Shown here one piece after another: positions 27,811 through 37,139 of a stretch of DNA of 64,000 nt (position 1 is the stretch's first letter; each line of letters starts with the position of its first letter). Origin of the DNA: Psychrobacter cibarius (GTDB lineage Bacteria > Pseudomonadota > Gammaproteobacteria > Pseudomonadales > Moraxellaceae); assembly GCF_016107535.1 (NCBI RefSeq), contig NZ_JABASQ010000004.1, positions 124,001 through 188,000 of the forward strand, read 5' to 3'. The notes under the pieces are model-generated. The model was not told where the DNA came from. It saw nothing but the letters and a program-made list of their open reading frames with translations, and searched no databases. The translations under genes were made by a program, and so were the position numbers.

Positions 27811-28299
27811 ATGATAGGTAGCCCAAAAGTCATTGATTATTTGAATTTTTTGTTAGGCGGTGAGCTTGCTGCCCGTGACCAGTATTTTATTCACTCAGAA
27901 ATGTATGCTGAGTGGCATTATGGTAAATTGTACGACCGTATCCATCATGAGATGGCAGATGAGACGCTACATGCCCAATCTATTATTCGCCGTATCCTAA
28001 TGTTGAGCGGCACACCGAAAATGACGGTCAATGCCATCAATATCGGCGCGACAGTTCCTGAAATGCTGCAACTTGACCTTGAGCTAGAGTATCAAGTACA
28101 ACAGCACTTAAAAGACGGTATTGCTCTTTGTGAAGCAGAGCGCGATTATGTCACGCGTGAGATGTTGGTAGAACAACTAAAAGACACTGAAGAAGATCAT
28201 GCGCATTGGCTTGAGCAACAGTTGCGCTTAATTGAGATGATCAGTCTGCCCAATTATCTGCAAAGCCAAATGGCTGAAGTCACTCCCAATCTTGTTTAA
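27811..28299 (+). CDS. bfr: bacterioferritin subunit with ferroxidase centre, no heme Met
   Basis: A 162-residue iron-storage subunit of the 24-mer shell. By alignment from memory with E. coli Bfr, the ferroxidase ligands are present: Glu18 (GGELAARDQYF), Tyr25, Glu51 and His54 (ADETLHA), Glu94 (LELEYQ), and Glu127/His130 (TEEDHAHW). The heme ligand Met52 is replaced by Thr. It should oxidise iron but not bind heme between subunits. It is followed after 67 bases by a second bfr with the opposite pattern, so the two probably form mixed shells. Confidence 0.92.
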   Translation: MIGSPKVIDYLNFLLGGELAARDQYFIHSEMYAEWHYGKLYDRIHHEMADETLHAQSIIRRILMLSGTPKMTVNAINIGATVPEMLQLDLELEYQVQQHLKDGIALCEAERDYVTREMLVEQLKDTEEDHAHWLEQQLRLIEMISLPNYLQSQMAEVTPNLV

Positions 28300-28366
28300 T
28301 GTCACGAAGATATGAACAATAACCATAGTATTTAGCATAAATAACGACATGAAAGGGAGAGAGATA

Positions 28367-28846
28367 ATGAAAGGGGATAAAGAGGTTATTCGCGCTTTAA
28401 ATAAAGTGCTCGGACAGTCATTGATTGCCATCAACCAGTACTTTTTACATGCGCGCATTGCGCGCCATTGGGGATTAGAAGCCCTTAATGAGAGTTTCTA
28501 CAAACAATCCATCGCTGAGATGAAATGGTCTGATGAGCTGATTACCCGAATTTTATTGCTAGGCGGTTTACCAAATTTGCAAGATTACGGCAAGATGTTC
28601 ATCGGTGAAGATGTGCCAGAGATTATCGAATGCAATTTGCGCTTAGAAAAACAAAAGTTCGAGATCATTACCGATGCTATTACTCTATGTGAAACAAAGT
28701 CTGACTATGTGTCACGCCAGCTATTGGTGACGCTAAAAGATGGTAATGAAGAGTATCAAGACTGGTTAGAGACTCAAGAAGACTTGATCGAAAGCGTTGG
28801 GGTTGAGCGCTATATCCAATCACAAATGGATGATGACGCGCCTTAA
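28367..28846 (+). CDS. bfr: bacterioferritin subunit with heme Met, degenerate ferroxidase centre
   Basis: A 159-residue bacterioferritin subunit (MKGDKEVIRALNKVLGQS). Compared with E. coli Bfr, the heme ligand Met52 is kept (IAEMKWSDE), but Glu18 is Ser, His54 is Trp and His130 is Tyr, so the di-iron centre is broken. It should supply heme sites for electron transfer while its neighbour supplies ferroxidase sites. I use ATG 28367, which matches other Bfr starts and follows GGGAG; the ATG at 28349 adds six residues. A terminator follows. Confidence 0.92.
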   Translation: MKGDKEVIRALNKVLGQSLIAINQYFLHARIARHWGLEALNESFYKQSIAEMKWSDELITRILLLGGLPNLQDYGKMFIGEDVPEIIECNLRLEKQKFEIITDAITLCETKSDYVSRQLLVTLKDGNEEYQDWLETQEDLIESVGVERYIQSQMDDDAP

Positions 28847-28883
28847 TGGTTCATTATTGATGCAATGAGCCGTACTGTGCTCT

Positions 28884-28935
28884 AAAAATGCCAGCGTGTC
28901 TTGTGGTTTATAATCACTTACATGTTGGCATTTTT
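28884..28935. terminator. terminator after the bfr pair
   Basis: A 15-bp stem with two wobble pairs (AAAAATGCCAGCGTG ... CATGTTGGCATTTTT) and a T-run lies between convergent bfr and the MFS gene. Confidence 0.75.
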
Positions 28936-29037
28936 ATGTCTCATATTTGACAACGCGTGCTATCAGCACTGCTGACAAAAGCAACGCTTAATCAATATTT
29001 TTTCAAACTCTTTATTCAAAATCTAAATATCAGCGGC

Positions 29038-30414
29038 TCAGTATAAGCCGCGCCCATCTTCGGGCTTAAGTCGTAAGAAGTACAGCCCCGAGAGAATGGT
29101 CAAGACCCCAAGTATCCAATAGGTGGTTTGAAACGCTGTCAGCGTATCCATTTGTAGGCGCTCACGTAACAGCGTCAGTACCGCTGCCCCAAAAGCAATA
29201 CCGAAACTAATCGCTAACTGCTGATTGACCGCCATCAAGCTATTGCCGCTACTGGTTTGAGCGCCTTCTAAATCACCGATAGTAATCGTATTCATCGCGC
29301 TGAATTGCATAGAATTACAAGCGCCCATTATGGTCAAAATAGGGATAAACCATAACCACTGTGAGGCATCGGTAAACTGTGCCAACACAATGATGAGAGT
29401 GCCCATCAAAAACGTGTTGAAGACCAGCACTTTGCGATAAGTATAACGCTGAATAATTTTACTGACCCAGGGTTTAATCCCGATAGCACCGACTGCGATG
29501 GGCGCGAGTAGCCAACCTGCCTGCGATGGTGAATATTCAAACACCACTTGCAGCAACAGCGGCAGCAAAAACGGTACAGCGCTAATACCTAAGCGCGTGA
29601 ATAGGTTACCAGTGATGCCAATACGAAAGGTGCGAATGTCAAACAAACTCAAGGGGAACAACGGTGCTTGACGACGCTTGGCGTGCCAGATATAAGCGCC
29701 GATCAATAAACTGGCCACCAAACTAAGCAGCAACCCATAAAACCCTCGACCAGTCTGTGAGCCGAACTCTACAGCAAGCGTAAACCCACAAGCAGCGGCG
29801 GCAAACAATAAAAATCCTGTCCAATCAAGCCGCTTGGTATCCTCAAATAGTGCGGGAACCAGTTTTTTGCCCATGATAAAACCAAAAATGCCCATCGGTA
29901 TATTGATCAAAAATATCCAATGCCAACTGGTATATTGTACGATATAGCCACCTAAGACCGGTCCTACTAGCGGTGCTACCAAAGCAGGAATTACCGCAAA
30001 GTTCATGACGGTCAGCAGCTTATTGCGTGGGTAGGATTTGACCAATATTAAGCGAGCCACAGGCGTCATCATCGCCCCGCCAATACCTTGTATAACCCGT
30101 GAACCAATCAAAAAATCCAACGTTGGTGACGCAGCACATAGTAGTGAGCCAATACAAAAGATAATAATCGCTGCCAAAAATACTCGGCGCGTGCCGTATT
30201 TATCCGCCAAAAAACCACTGATGGGAATAAATATGGCCAAAGTTAGCGCATAACTGATCACCGCCCACTGCATTTTTAATGGAGACTCACCCAGCGCCTG
30301 TGCCATCTGCGGTAATGAGGTATTTAGTATAGTGGCATCCAAAATTTGCATAAATAGCGCCACCGCTAGCACATAGGGCAAGTATTTATCTTGTGTCGGG
30401 GTTAGCGTTACCAT
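29038..30414 (-). CDS. MFS transporter, DHA2 family (MdtD-like)
   Basis: This encodes 458 residues with about 14 hydrophobic segments, a proton-coupled exporter of the inner membrane. Motif A is GFLADKYGTRRV; motif C, typical of exporters, is PALVAPLVGPVLGG; the N-terminal segment has LDATILNTSLPQMAQALGESP, and SWHWIFLINIPMG is also shared with E. coli MdtD. The substrate is unknown; drug or metabolite efflux is the family role. It is a single gene divergent from yghU. Confidence 0.87.
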   Translation of the reverse strand: MVTLTPTQDKYLPYVLAVALFMQILDATILNTSLPQMAQALGESPLKMQWAVISYALTLAIFIPISGFLADKYGTRRVFLAAIIIFCIGSLLCAASPTLDFLIGSRVIQGIGGAMMTPVARLILVKSYPRNKLLTVMNFAVIPALVAPLVGPVLGGYIVQYTSWHWIFLINIPMGIFGFIMGKKLVPALFEDTKRLDWTGFLLFAAAACGFTLAVEFGSQTGRGFYGLLLSLVASLLIGAYIWHAKRRQAPLFPLSLFDIRTFRIGITGNLFTRLGISAVPFLLPLLLQVVFEYSPSQAGWLLAPIAVGAIGIKPWVSKIIQRYTYRKVLVFNTFLMGTLIIVLAQFTDASQWLWFIPILTIMGACNSMQFSAMNTITIGDLEGAQTSSGNSLMAVNQQLAISFGIAFGAAVLTLLRERLQMDTLTAFQTTYWILGVLTILSGLYFLRLKPEDGRGLY

Positions 30415-30769
30415 GTAAATCTCATTAGATATCCCATCATAAAATGAACAAAATAGTCTATTGACGACTAATTCGCTATACCAACCGAGTAGTATAAGAA
30501 AGACTCAATCATAATAAAAGGGAATCAAAGTAACGGCTGGCGGTTGAGGTTATAAAATTCTGTGCTTAGAGGTAATAATATTAACACTGCTTACAAGAGA
30601 GGGCTTTAATATCAGGGTTGGTTATCGTTATAGTAAACCCTCGCTAACGACTTAAGCCAATAGATAAGCAATACAGCCAATCTCATCTCAATCATATGAG
30701 ATGGAATTGACTACCGACGATATAAGTAGAAGCATCAACAATACGATAAAGATAAACTGAGGATATATT
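30415..30769. other. intergenic region between MFS and yghU genes with inverted repeat
   Basis: This region has no gene. It holds an inverted repeat CATCTCAATCATATGAGATG (30684-30703; 7-bp arms, 6-base centre), about 66 bases upstream of yghU, that could be an operator. Promoter-like AT-rich sequence lies on both sides. Confidence 0.4.
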
Positions 30770-31624
30770 ATGAGTCAGGAAAATAACAAAGCTTGCAATC
30801 ATACCGATGGGCAAAACGATAAATATGTCCCGCCAAAGGTTTGGACGCAGGACAAAGAAAACGGTGGTAAGTTTGCCAGTATCAATCGCCCAACAGCGGG
30901 TGCGCGCTATGAGAAAGCGCTGCCAGTAGGCGATGCGCCATTACAGCTGTACTCATTGAATACGCCAAATGGCGTCAAGGTTAATATCCTGTTAGAAGAG
31001 CTTGCCGAGATTGGTGTTAAAGGTGCTGAATATGATGCCTATAAAATTGATATCTCTCAAGGAGAGCAGTTTGGTTCTGGCTTTGTAGCAATAAACCCTA
31101 ACTCAAAAATTCCAGCCTTGGTTGATCATTCTGCCGATATAGCTGGCGAGCCGATAGCGCTTTTCGAGTCTGGTGCTATCTTGATGTATCTGGCAGAAAA
31201 ATTTGACCAATTTATGCCTTTGTCACTTGGCAAAGCACGGGCAGAGTGTTTGTCTTGGGTCATGTGGCAGATGGGTAGTGCGCCTTTCTTAGGTGGCGGC
31301 TTCGGACATTTTTATGCTTATGCACCTGAACCGCTAGAGTACCCGATCAACCGCTATACCATGGAAACCAAACGCCAGCTCGATGTGCTGGATACCCATC
31401 TAAAAGACAGCACATATATGTGTGGCAACAACGAAGCCGATTATAATATTGCAGATATGATTATTTGGGCATGGTATGGACAATTGGTGCTTGGAAAGCT
31501 TTATGACGCTGCCGAATTCCTGCAAGTTGATGACTACAAGCATGTAAAGCGTTGGGCACAGGCAATTGCTGAACGTCCAGCCGTTAAGCGTGCCGTAGAC
31601 TTGTCATTAAAGCCTATTGACTAA
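30770..31624 (+). CDS. yghU: glutathione S-transferase family disulfide reductase YghU
   Basis: This encodes 284 residues, matching E. coli YghU closely from memory: PPKVWTQDKENGGKFASINRP at the N terminus, then LYSLNTPNGVKVNILLEEL, NPNSKIPALVDH (the glutathione-binding thioredoxin fold), FESGAILMYLAEKF and APFLGGGFGHFYAYAP. The C-terminal helical domain ends RWAQAIAERPAVKRAV. YghU binds two glutathiones and shows disulfide-bond reductase activity in the cytoplasm. It is a single gene with its own terminator. Confidence 0.93.
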   Translation: MSQENNKACNHTDGQNDKYVPPKVWTQDKENGGKFASINRPTAGARYEKALPVGDAPLQLYSLNTPNGVKVNILLEELAEIGVKGAEYDAYKIDISQGEQFGSGFVAINPNSKIPALVDHSADIAGEPIALFESGAILMYLAEKFDQFMPLSLGKARAECLSWVMWQMGSAPFLGGGFGHFYAYAPEPLEYPINRYTMETKRQLDVLDTHLKDSTYMCGNNEADYNIADMIIWAWYGQLVLGKLYDAAEFLQVDDYKHVKRWAQAIAERPAVKRAVDLSLKPID

Positions 31625-31649
31625 ACCTATCGATAACATACGCATTAAT

Positions 31650-31692
31650 AAAATCAAGGCTGATAGGCTATTTGCTTATCAGCCTTGATTTT
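31650..31692. terminator. terminator after yghU
   Basis: A 16-bp perfect stem AAAATCAAGGCTGATA ... TATCAGCCTTGATTTT with an 11-base loop and T-run lies 26 bases after the yghU stop. Confidence 0.9.
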
Positions 31693-31977
31693 ATCCGACA
31701 TCTTGCTATTCTATATTCATATATGGTTATATTAAAATAGAGATATACTTACCTGTTTACACAATGATACATTAGTACAACAGATAGAAACCTTAGTACG
31801 TTAAGATAGCTTGAGTGCCTCAAGCAGATAGCACCTTAATAAGCGGGTATTTGTACTGCTCATTTAATTGGCTCAATACCATTGGGATACCAGTAAGGCG
31901 AATAGAGCGACTTATAATAGACTGAGTAAGTCACACAGAATATTTGATTGAAATAAGATTGACTATATTGATGGATA

Positions 31978-33255
31978 ATGATTATGAAGGATGATAACCG
32001 TAAACGGATCAACTTCTCACGACAGGCGATGGCTAGCGAATTAAAAGTTATTAATACTAAACTCAGCGCCATTCATAACGATCAACAGATAGATGCTAAT
32101 CGATACTCAATATTGCAATACAAAGCCAACTTAACCACCCATCCTAAAAAAATAAAAAAGATACTCTTATTGATGATAAAAAATAAAATACGATTACCTA
32201 TGTTTGCTGCTATCAGCGCAGCTTTATTTAGTACAGCGACGATGGCCAGCAATGGCGTTGAATTTACCAATCAAGACTGGCAAGTAGTCTGCGACAATAC
32301 CCGTACGTGCCGGCTGGCAGGCTATCAAGCAGAAAACAATAGTGAATTTCCTATATCGGTATTGCTCATACGCCGTGCAGGCGCAAATGCTGGTGTGGAT
32401 GGCAAGGTAAAGCTGGGCGGTGCTAAAGAAAGCTCATCTAAAGCCTTGATGCAACTTGGCAATCGTCATCGTATATCGTTGTTCATCAATGGTAGAGACT
32501 ATGGCGAAACCAAGCCGTTTTCAACTGCAGCAGGTAATGCTGATCTGACCCCAACACAAGTCACAGCGCTACTAGAAGCACTGACTAAGTCAAGCAAAAT
32601 TGAGCTAGTGCTACGTAACTCACGCTGGCAACTCTCTGATAAAGGGGCTAGCGCCGTCATGCTCAAAGCAGATGAAGCCCAAGGTCGAGTAGGGACATCA
32701 TCTGCCTTTATCAATACTGATGGTGCCGCCAAATCAAATAGCACTGTATTGTCACCCAAGTCCGCACCAAAACTGCACTTTGTGGCGCCCAATCCGAAAG
32801 CCGTCGCTAGTGACAATAGAAAGTTTGTGATGAAATCGTCGCAGCTAGCGGCGCTGATGAAAAGTACGATGAAAGATGCGGATAGTGACTGTCCCAATCT
32901 ATCAGATAAATCACCATGGCGTGTGAGCCGACTGAATGGCTCACAGCTGTTGGCACAACACGATTGCTGGACAGGTGCTTATAATACTGGTGCAGGTATC
33001 TGGGTCATCAATGACAGTAAACCTTATAAACCGACATTGGTAACCACCAACGCCACTGGCTATGATAAGGGTAAAATCACTTCCGTACAAAAAGGTCGCG
33101 GCATTGGTGATTGTTTAACCAAGACTGATTGGGTATGGACAGGTAAGGCATTTGAAAAAAGCCATGAAAGTACCACAGGACTTTGCCGTATGATTGAAGC
33201 GGGCGGTGCGTGGCAGCTGCCGACGTATGTCACTGAAGTTAAAATGGTGCGATAG
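31978..33255 (+). CDS. exported DUF1176 family protein
   Basis: The family-like part starts with a signal peptide (MIKNKIRLPMFAAISAALF, cleavage after ATMA) at ATG 32173, giving about 360 residues. The frame is open back to 31978, where the extra 65 residues look unlike an exported protein. The mature part has DWQVVCDNTRTCRLAGYQ at its start and paired Cys near the end (CPNLSDKSPW, HDCWTGAYNTGAG, GDCLTKTDWVWTG), matching DUF1176 as I remember it. It is probably periplasmic with disulfides. No function is established. Neither start has a strong ribosome site. Confidence 0.78.
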   Translation: MIMKDDNRKRINFSRQAMASELKVINTKLSAIHNDQQIDANRYSILQYKANLTTHPKKIKKILLLMIKNKIRLPMFAAISAALFSTATMASNGVEFTNQDWQVVCDNTRTCRLAGYQAENNSEFPISVLLIRRAGANAGVDGKVKLGGAKESSSKALMQLGNRHRISLFINGRDYGETKPFSTAAGNADLTPTQVTALLEALTKSSKIELVLRNSRWQLSDKGASAVMLKADEAQGRVGTSSAFINTDGAAKSNSTVLSPKSAPKLHFVAPNPKAVASDNRKFVMKSSQLAALMKSTMKDADSDCPNLSDKSPWRVSRLNGSQLLAQHDCWTGAYNTGAGIWVINDSKPYKPTLVTTNATGYDKGKITSVQKGRGIGDCLTKTDWVWTGKAFEKSHESTTGLCRMIEAGGAWQLPTYVTEVKMVR

Positions 33256-33838
33256 CCGCCAATAATACTGCTGATTGTCTTATTACTCAGCATATTGAAT
33301 GCGTACATCTATAAGTAATTTTGCTTTATTTACCGAGAAATTTAATAAATAGCTACATATAATATTTTATTGTGCTATACTGCGTCGCCACGTTAGCTTA
33401 GGCTTTCGTGAATTATGAGATTGATAACATCGCCTGCGATTTTGGGTCTAGGATGACCATAAGTAATTGTTGCCGATGATTTTGTGTACTTGAATAACCT
33501 GTCATGAAAATAGCAGTTATTTTTGACTCATATCTTATCTACCGAACCATAAATGTGGTTTAAATTGGTTGTTATTCGCGATTATTTGCTTTGGACAAAG
33601 CATTAATAATACGCTTATATCAAACAAGGATGAGACACTCGGCACTACCACCAAAATACGTCAGACAGCACGAACGCATTTATTGTAGAGGCTCTAAGCT
33701 TTATTGGCTTGGCTTCTGATTATCGACACTTACATGTGGTCCGGTAATTCTTTAATAAAGGCAGCGTGGTGAACGGTTATCAGTGGTATGCATCAAGCTT
33801 GCTGAATTTACAGCAACTTATACTTACCAAGGATTCTC
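33256..33838. promoter_or_regulatory. long leader region of the DEAD-box helicase gene
   Basis: This 583-base region has no gene. An extended -10 promoter (TGCTATACT, 33373-33381) predicts a transcript starting near 33388 and so a leader of about 450 bases. Long leaders are typical of cold-shock RNA helicases and proteins, where they control mRNA stability and translation. I do not recognise a defined riboswitch in it. Confidence 0.45.
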
Positions 33839-35506
33839 ATGACTGATATTTTATCTGCAATCGCCGCTGAAAACGGCATCATCGAAAACACTGACACTCC
33901 AAATACTGATACTAATAATCAAGCGGCTACTACTGACGCGACTGATGAAGATCAAATTACCTTTGCTGAACTAGACATTGCCAAGCCGATTTTGACCGCG
34001 CTTGATCGCAGTGGTTATACCAATCCAACCCCTATCCAAGCACAAGCGATTCCTTTTGCTCTAGCAGGTCGTGACTTACTATTGTCTGCGCAAACCGGTA
34101 GTGGTAAAACAGCGGCATTCGTTATCCCTGTACTTGACCGTTTAAGCCGTGCCACTAGCTTTGATAAACTAACTAAAGCCCTTATCTTAACGCCAACGCG
34201 TGAACTTGCTCAGCAAGTACATGATAGCGTACGTACTTATTCTAAAGATATGCGTGGTCTATTCTGCGTACCTTTAGTTGGCGGCGCACCATACAATGGT
34301 CAGATCACTGCGTTGAAAAAAGGCGTTCAAGTTATCGTTGCGACCCCAGGTCGTCTACTTGACCATATCAATGCTGGTCGTGTTGACTTATCAAGCCTAG
34401 AAATTTTGGTCCTTGATGAAGCTGACCGTATGCTAGACATGGGTTTTGCTGATGACATCAGTGACATCCTTCGTGCCGCACCAATTGATCGTCAAACGAT
34501 CATGTGTTCTGCAACTTGGGATGGCCCAGTAGGTAAAATCGCTGCCAGCTTCACTAAGAACCCTGAGCGTGTATCAATCAAAGTAGAATCTGCACACATC
34601 GAAGAAAAAGTGTACTACTGTGATGATTTTGATCATAAAAACCGTTTGCTTGACAAAATCGTTTGCCAGCAAGATATGGAACAGATCATTATCTTTGCTG
34701 CTACCAAACGTAGCACTGAAAAACTGGCCAAACAGCTACAAGAAGCAGGTCATAAAGCCAGCTTCCTACATGGTGATTTGCCACAAAGCAAGCGTAACCG
34801 TATCGTTCAAGACTTGCGTAATGGTAAAGTTAAAATCCTAGTAGCGACTGACGTTGCTGCTCGTGGTCTAGATATCCCAGCTATCTCGCACGTTATTAAC
34901 TATGATCTTCCACGTCAGACTGAAGATTACGTCCATCGTATCGGTCGTTGTGGTCGTGCTGGTCGTACTGGTATCGCTATCAGCTTATGTAGCATGGATG
35001 ATCGTCCACAGCTAAACGCTATCAACCGTTATTTAGATCGCAAAATGGAAGTATGTATCATCGAAGGCATGGAGCCTAAGAAGACTTATGTACCTAGCGA
35101 AAATAAAGGTAATGGTCGTGGCCGTGGTCGCGGTCGTTCAAACGGCGGCGGTGGTAATGGTCAAGGCCGTGGTCGCGCGGGTGGTGGTTATCAAGGTAAT
35201 CCTGCTAATGCTCGCGGTCGTTCAAGCGACAGCTCATCAACTGGTCAACGCGCTAGCAATGACAGCGGTTATCAAGGTAAGCCACGTGACACGTCAGGCA
35301 AGCCAAATGAGCGTTCAGGTGGCAAGCCGTATCAAGGCAAGCGCACTGGTGCTCCTAGCCGCGGCGATAGCACTGGCGTTCCACGTGGTGAGCGTGCTGC
35401 AACAGGTCGTGGTCGTCCAAGTGGCAGCCAAGGTCGCCCAGCAGGTCGTTCTGACAGCCGTGGTCAAGGTCGTCCAAACGGCGGCAACCGTGGTAACAAC
35501 TCGTAA
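33839..35506 (+). CDS. DEAD-box RNA helicase (RhlE-type) with RG-rich tail
   Basis: ATP-dependent RNA helicase of 555 residues. The Q motif is near GYTNPTPIQAQAIP; motif I AQTGSGKT; Ia PTRELAQQ; II DEAD; III SATW (in CSATWDGPV); V ARGLDIPAI; VI HRIGRCGRAGRTG. An acidic N-terminal stretch of about 40 residues precedes the core. The last 140 residues are Gly/Arg/Ser/Asn-rich (RGRGRGRS, GGGYQGN, many repeats), a typical RNA-binding disordered tail that also promotes condensates. The role is in ribosome assembly or RNA decay, often in cold adaptation. The long leader supports cold control. Confidence 0.92.
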   Translation: MTDILSAIAAENGIIENTDTPNTDTNNQAATTDATDEDQITFAELDIAKPILTALDRSGYTNPTPIQAQAIPFALAGRDLLLSAQTGSGKTAAFVIPVLDRLSRATSFDKLTKALILTPTRELAQQVHDSVRTYSKDMRGLFCVPLVGGAPYNGQITALKKGVQVIVATPGRLLDHINAGRVDLSSLEILVLDEADRMLDMGFADDISDILRAAPIDRQTIMCSATWDGPVGKIAASFTKNPERVSIKVESAHIEEKVYYCDDFDHKNRLLDKIVCQQDMEQIIIFAATKRSTEKLAKQLQEAGHKASFLHGDLPQSKRNRIVQDLRNGKVKILVATDVAARGLDIPAISHVINYDLPRQTEDYVHRIGRCGRAGRTGIAISLCSMDDRPQLNAINRYLDRKMEVCIIEGMEPKKTYVPSENKGNGRGRGRGRSNGGGGNGQGRGRAGGGYQGNPANARGRSSDSSSTGQRASNDSGYQGKPRDTSGKPNERSGGKPYQGKRTGAPSRGDSTGVPRGERAATGRGRPSGSQGRPAGRSDSRGQGRPNGGNRGNNS

Positions 35507-35563
35507 TACTGTTATATTTGGTGATTAAAATTATTAATTACTTGATCGCCTAAAGATAGCACT

Positions 35564-35595
35564 AAAAAGCCAGATACTCGTTATCTGGCTTTTTT
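35564..35595 (+). terminator. terminator after the helicase gene
   Basis: A 13-bp stem AAAAAGCCAGATA ... TATCTGGCTTTTT with a short loop and T-run lies 58 bases after the stop codon. Confidence 0.9.
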
Positions 35596-35681
35596 GTGTT
35601 TATTCGATCGCTGCTTGCGCGTTTTTTTCGCCTTGTCTATACTAACAAGCTTTTATTCATCGTGTGCTGCGGAGCTATTTG

Positions 35682-36926
35682 ATGCCCGATATTTCTCATT
35701 TAACTATTGATAGCCTGCCATTGGCTTTTGGCATCATTATGGCCATTATCGGTTTGGTTTTTTATACCCAAGGATTACCCGGTAAATTCTGGCAGCGCTT
35801 TTATGCGGTATTGCCGGGTATTGTGCTGTGCTGCTTTATCCCTGCAACGCTTAATAGTTTAGGCGTCTTCGCTGACGGTATCGGCTCACAGATTTATGGC
35901 TTTACTGCCACGTATCTGTTGCCAGCAAGTTTGCTGTTAATGACCTTATCGATGGATGTACCGGAGATATTGGGGCTAGGCTGGAAAGCCATCGCCATGT
36001 TTTTTGCTGCTAGTATCGCGATTATTATTAGTGGTCCAATAAGCTTAGGTGTCGCTAAATGGATATCGCCTGAGATGTTTACTGATGACACGCTATGGCG
36101 TGGGTTTTCGGCGGTGGCGGGTAGCTGGATCGGCGGCGCGGCAAATCAAGCAGCGATGAAAGAGTTGTTTGGCGTCAGTGATGATTTATTTGGGATGATG
36201 ATTTTGGTCGATACCACCAATGCTTCATTATGGTTATTGGCTATCTTGGTATTGGCGAAGCATAGCGATAAGATAGATAGGCTATTGAGGGCAGACACCA
36301 GTAGTATTGATAAAGTGATTAAGGCGGTTGAGAATTATGAGCGTGACAATGCTCGTCCAGCAACTTTAAATGACTTGATGGTGATGTTTGGCTTATGCTT
36401 TGCTATGGTGGGTGTCGCACACTTTGTTGGTGGGCAAATTGCAGGGTTTTTTGCGCCCTATAGCTGGGCAGTACAATATAGCTTTGCCAGCTCATTCTTT
36501 TGGATGGTTGTGATTATAACCTTGATAGGGGTTATTTTTTCCTTTACCAAGATTCGTAGGCTCGACCATGTGGGCGCTTCCAAAATTGGTACGGTATTTA
36601 TCTTTATCTTAATTGCTGCCATTGGTATGCAAATCAATCTTGCGGGTATCGTTTCGCAATGGCGACTGCTCCTTATTGGTTTATTATGGATGAGCATTCA
36701 CGTTGTCATTATCTTTGCTGTGGCTAGGATGATTCGTGCGCCGTTTTTCTTTTTGGCAGTCGGCTCCAATGCCAATACTGGCGGTGCCTCATCAGCACCC
36801 ATTGTCGCAACAGCGTTTCACCCATCGCTTGCACCTGTGGGTGTGTTTTTGGGTATTATGGGCTATGCGGTGGGTACGTTTGGCGGGTATATCAGTACCC
36901 AATTGATGCGCTTGGTAGTGGGTTAG
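35682..36926 (+). CDS. DUF819 family membrane protein
   Basis: This encodes 414 residues from ATG 35682 (GGAG upstream), with about 11 membrane segments. DUF819 (YjcL-like) proteins share the blocks SWIGGAANQAAMKELF and VGSNANTGGASSAPIVATAFHPSLAPVGV, both seen here. The fold resembles secondary transporters with two inverted halves, and the paired Gly/Ala-rich blocks would be re-entrant loops. The substrate is unknown. It is a single gene with its own terminator. Confidence 0.85.
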   Translation: MPDISHLTIDSLPLAFGIIMAIIGLVFYTQGLPGKFWQRFYAVLPGIVLCCFIPATLNSLGVFADGIGSQIYGFTATYLLPASLLLMTLSMDVPEILGLGWKAIAMFFAASIAIIISGPISLGVAKWISPEMFTDDTLWRGFSAVAGSWIGGAANQAAMKELFGVSDDLFGMMILVDTTNASLWLLAILVLAKHSDKIDRLLRADTSSIDKVIKAVENYERDNARPATLNDLMVMFGLCFAMVGVAHFVGGQIAGFFAPYSWAVQYSFASSFFWMVVIITLIGVIFSFTKIRRLDHVGASKIGTVFIFILIAAIGMQINLAGIVSQWRLLLIGLLWMSIHVVIIFAVARMIRAPFFFLAVGSNANTGGASSAPIVATAFHPSLAPVGVFLGIMGYAVGTFGGYISTQLMRLVVG

Positions 36927-36964
36927 TATTTAGGTTATCCATATTCTGATAGCATTTTTTCCTC

Positions 36965-36993
36965 AAAAAACCTGCAATGATTGCGGGTTTTTT
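36965..36993 (+). terminator. terminator after the DUF819 gene
   Basis: A 13-bp stem with one wobble pair (AAAAAACCTGCAA ... TTGCGGGTTTTTT) has a 3-base loop and a T-run. Confidence 0.88.
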
Positions 36994-37139
36994 TATTATA
37001 AGGTGCCTAATGACTTAAGTTGTCGTTTTGTCTATCTATGCTATGGATATGTAAGCCTTGCCAAGCCCTGACATCAGTACGTGTTAACATTTGCACCACT
37101 TATAAAAATAACCACAAATTCGTTAGGAACAGTAGCGCT

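Noticed and set aside
35088-35528. Val/Ala-rich frame overlapping the helicase tail
   Set aside because: It is a shadow of the Gly/Arg-rich repeats of the helicase gene.
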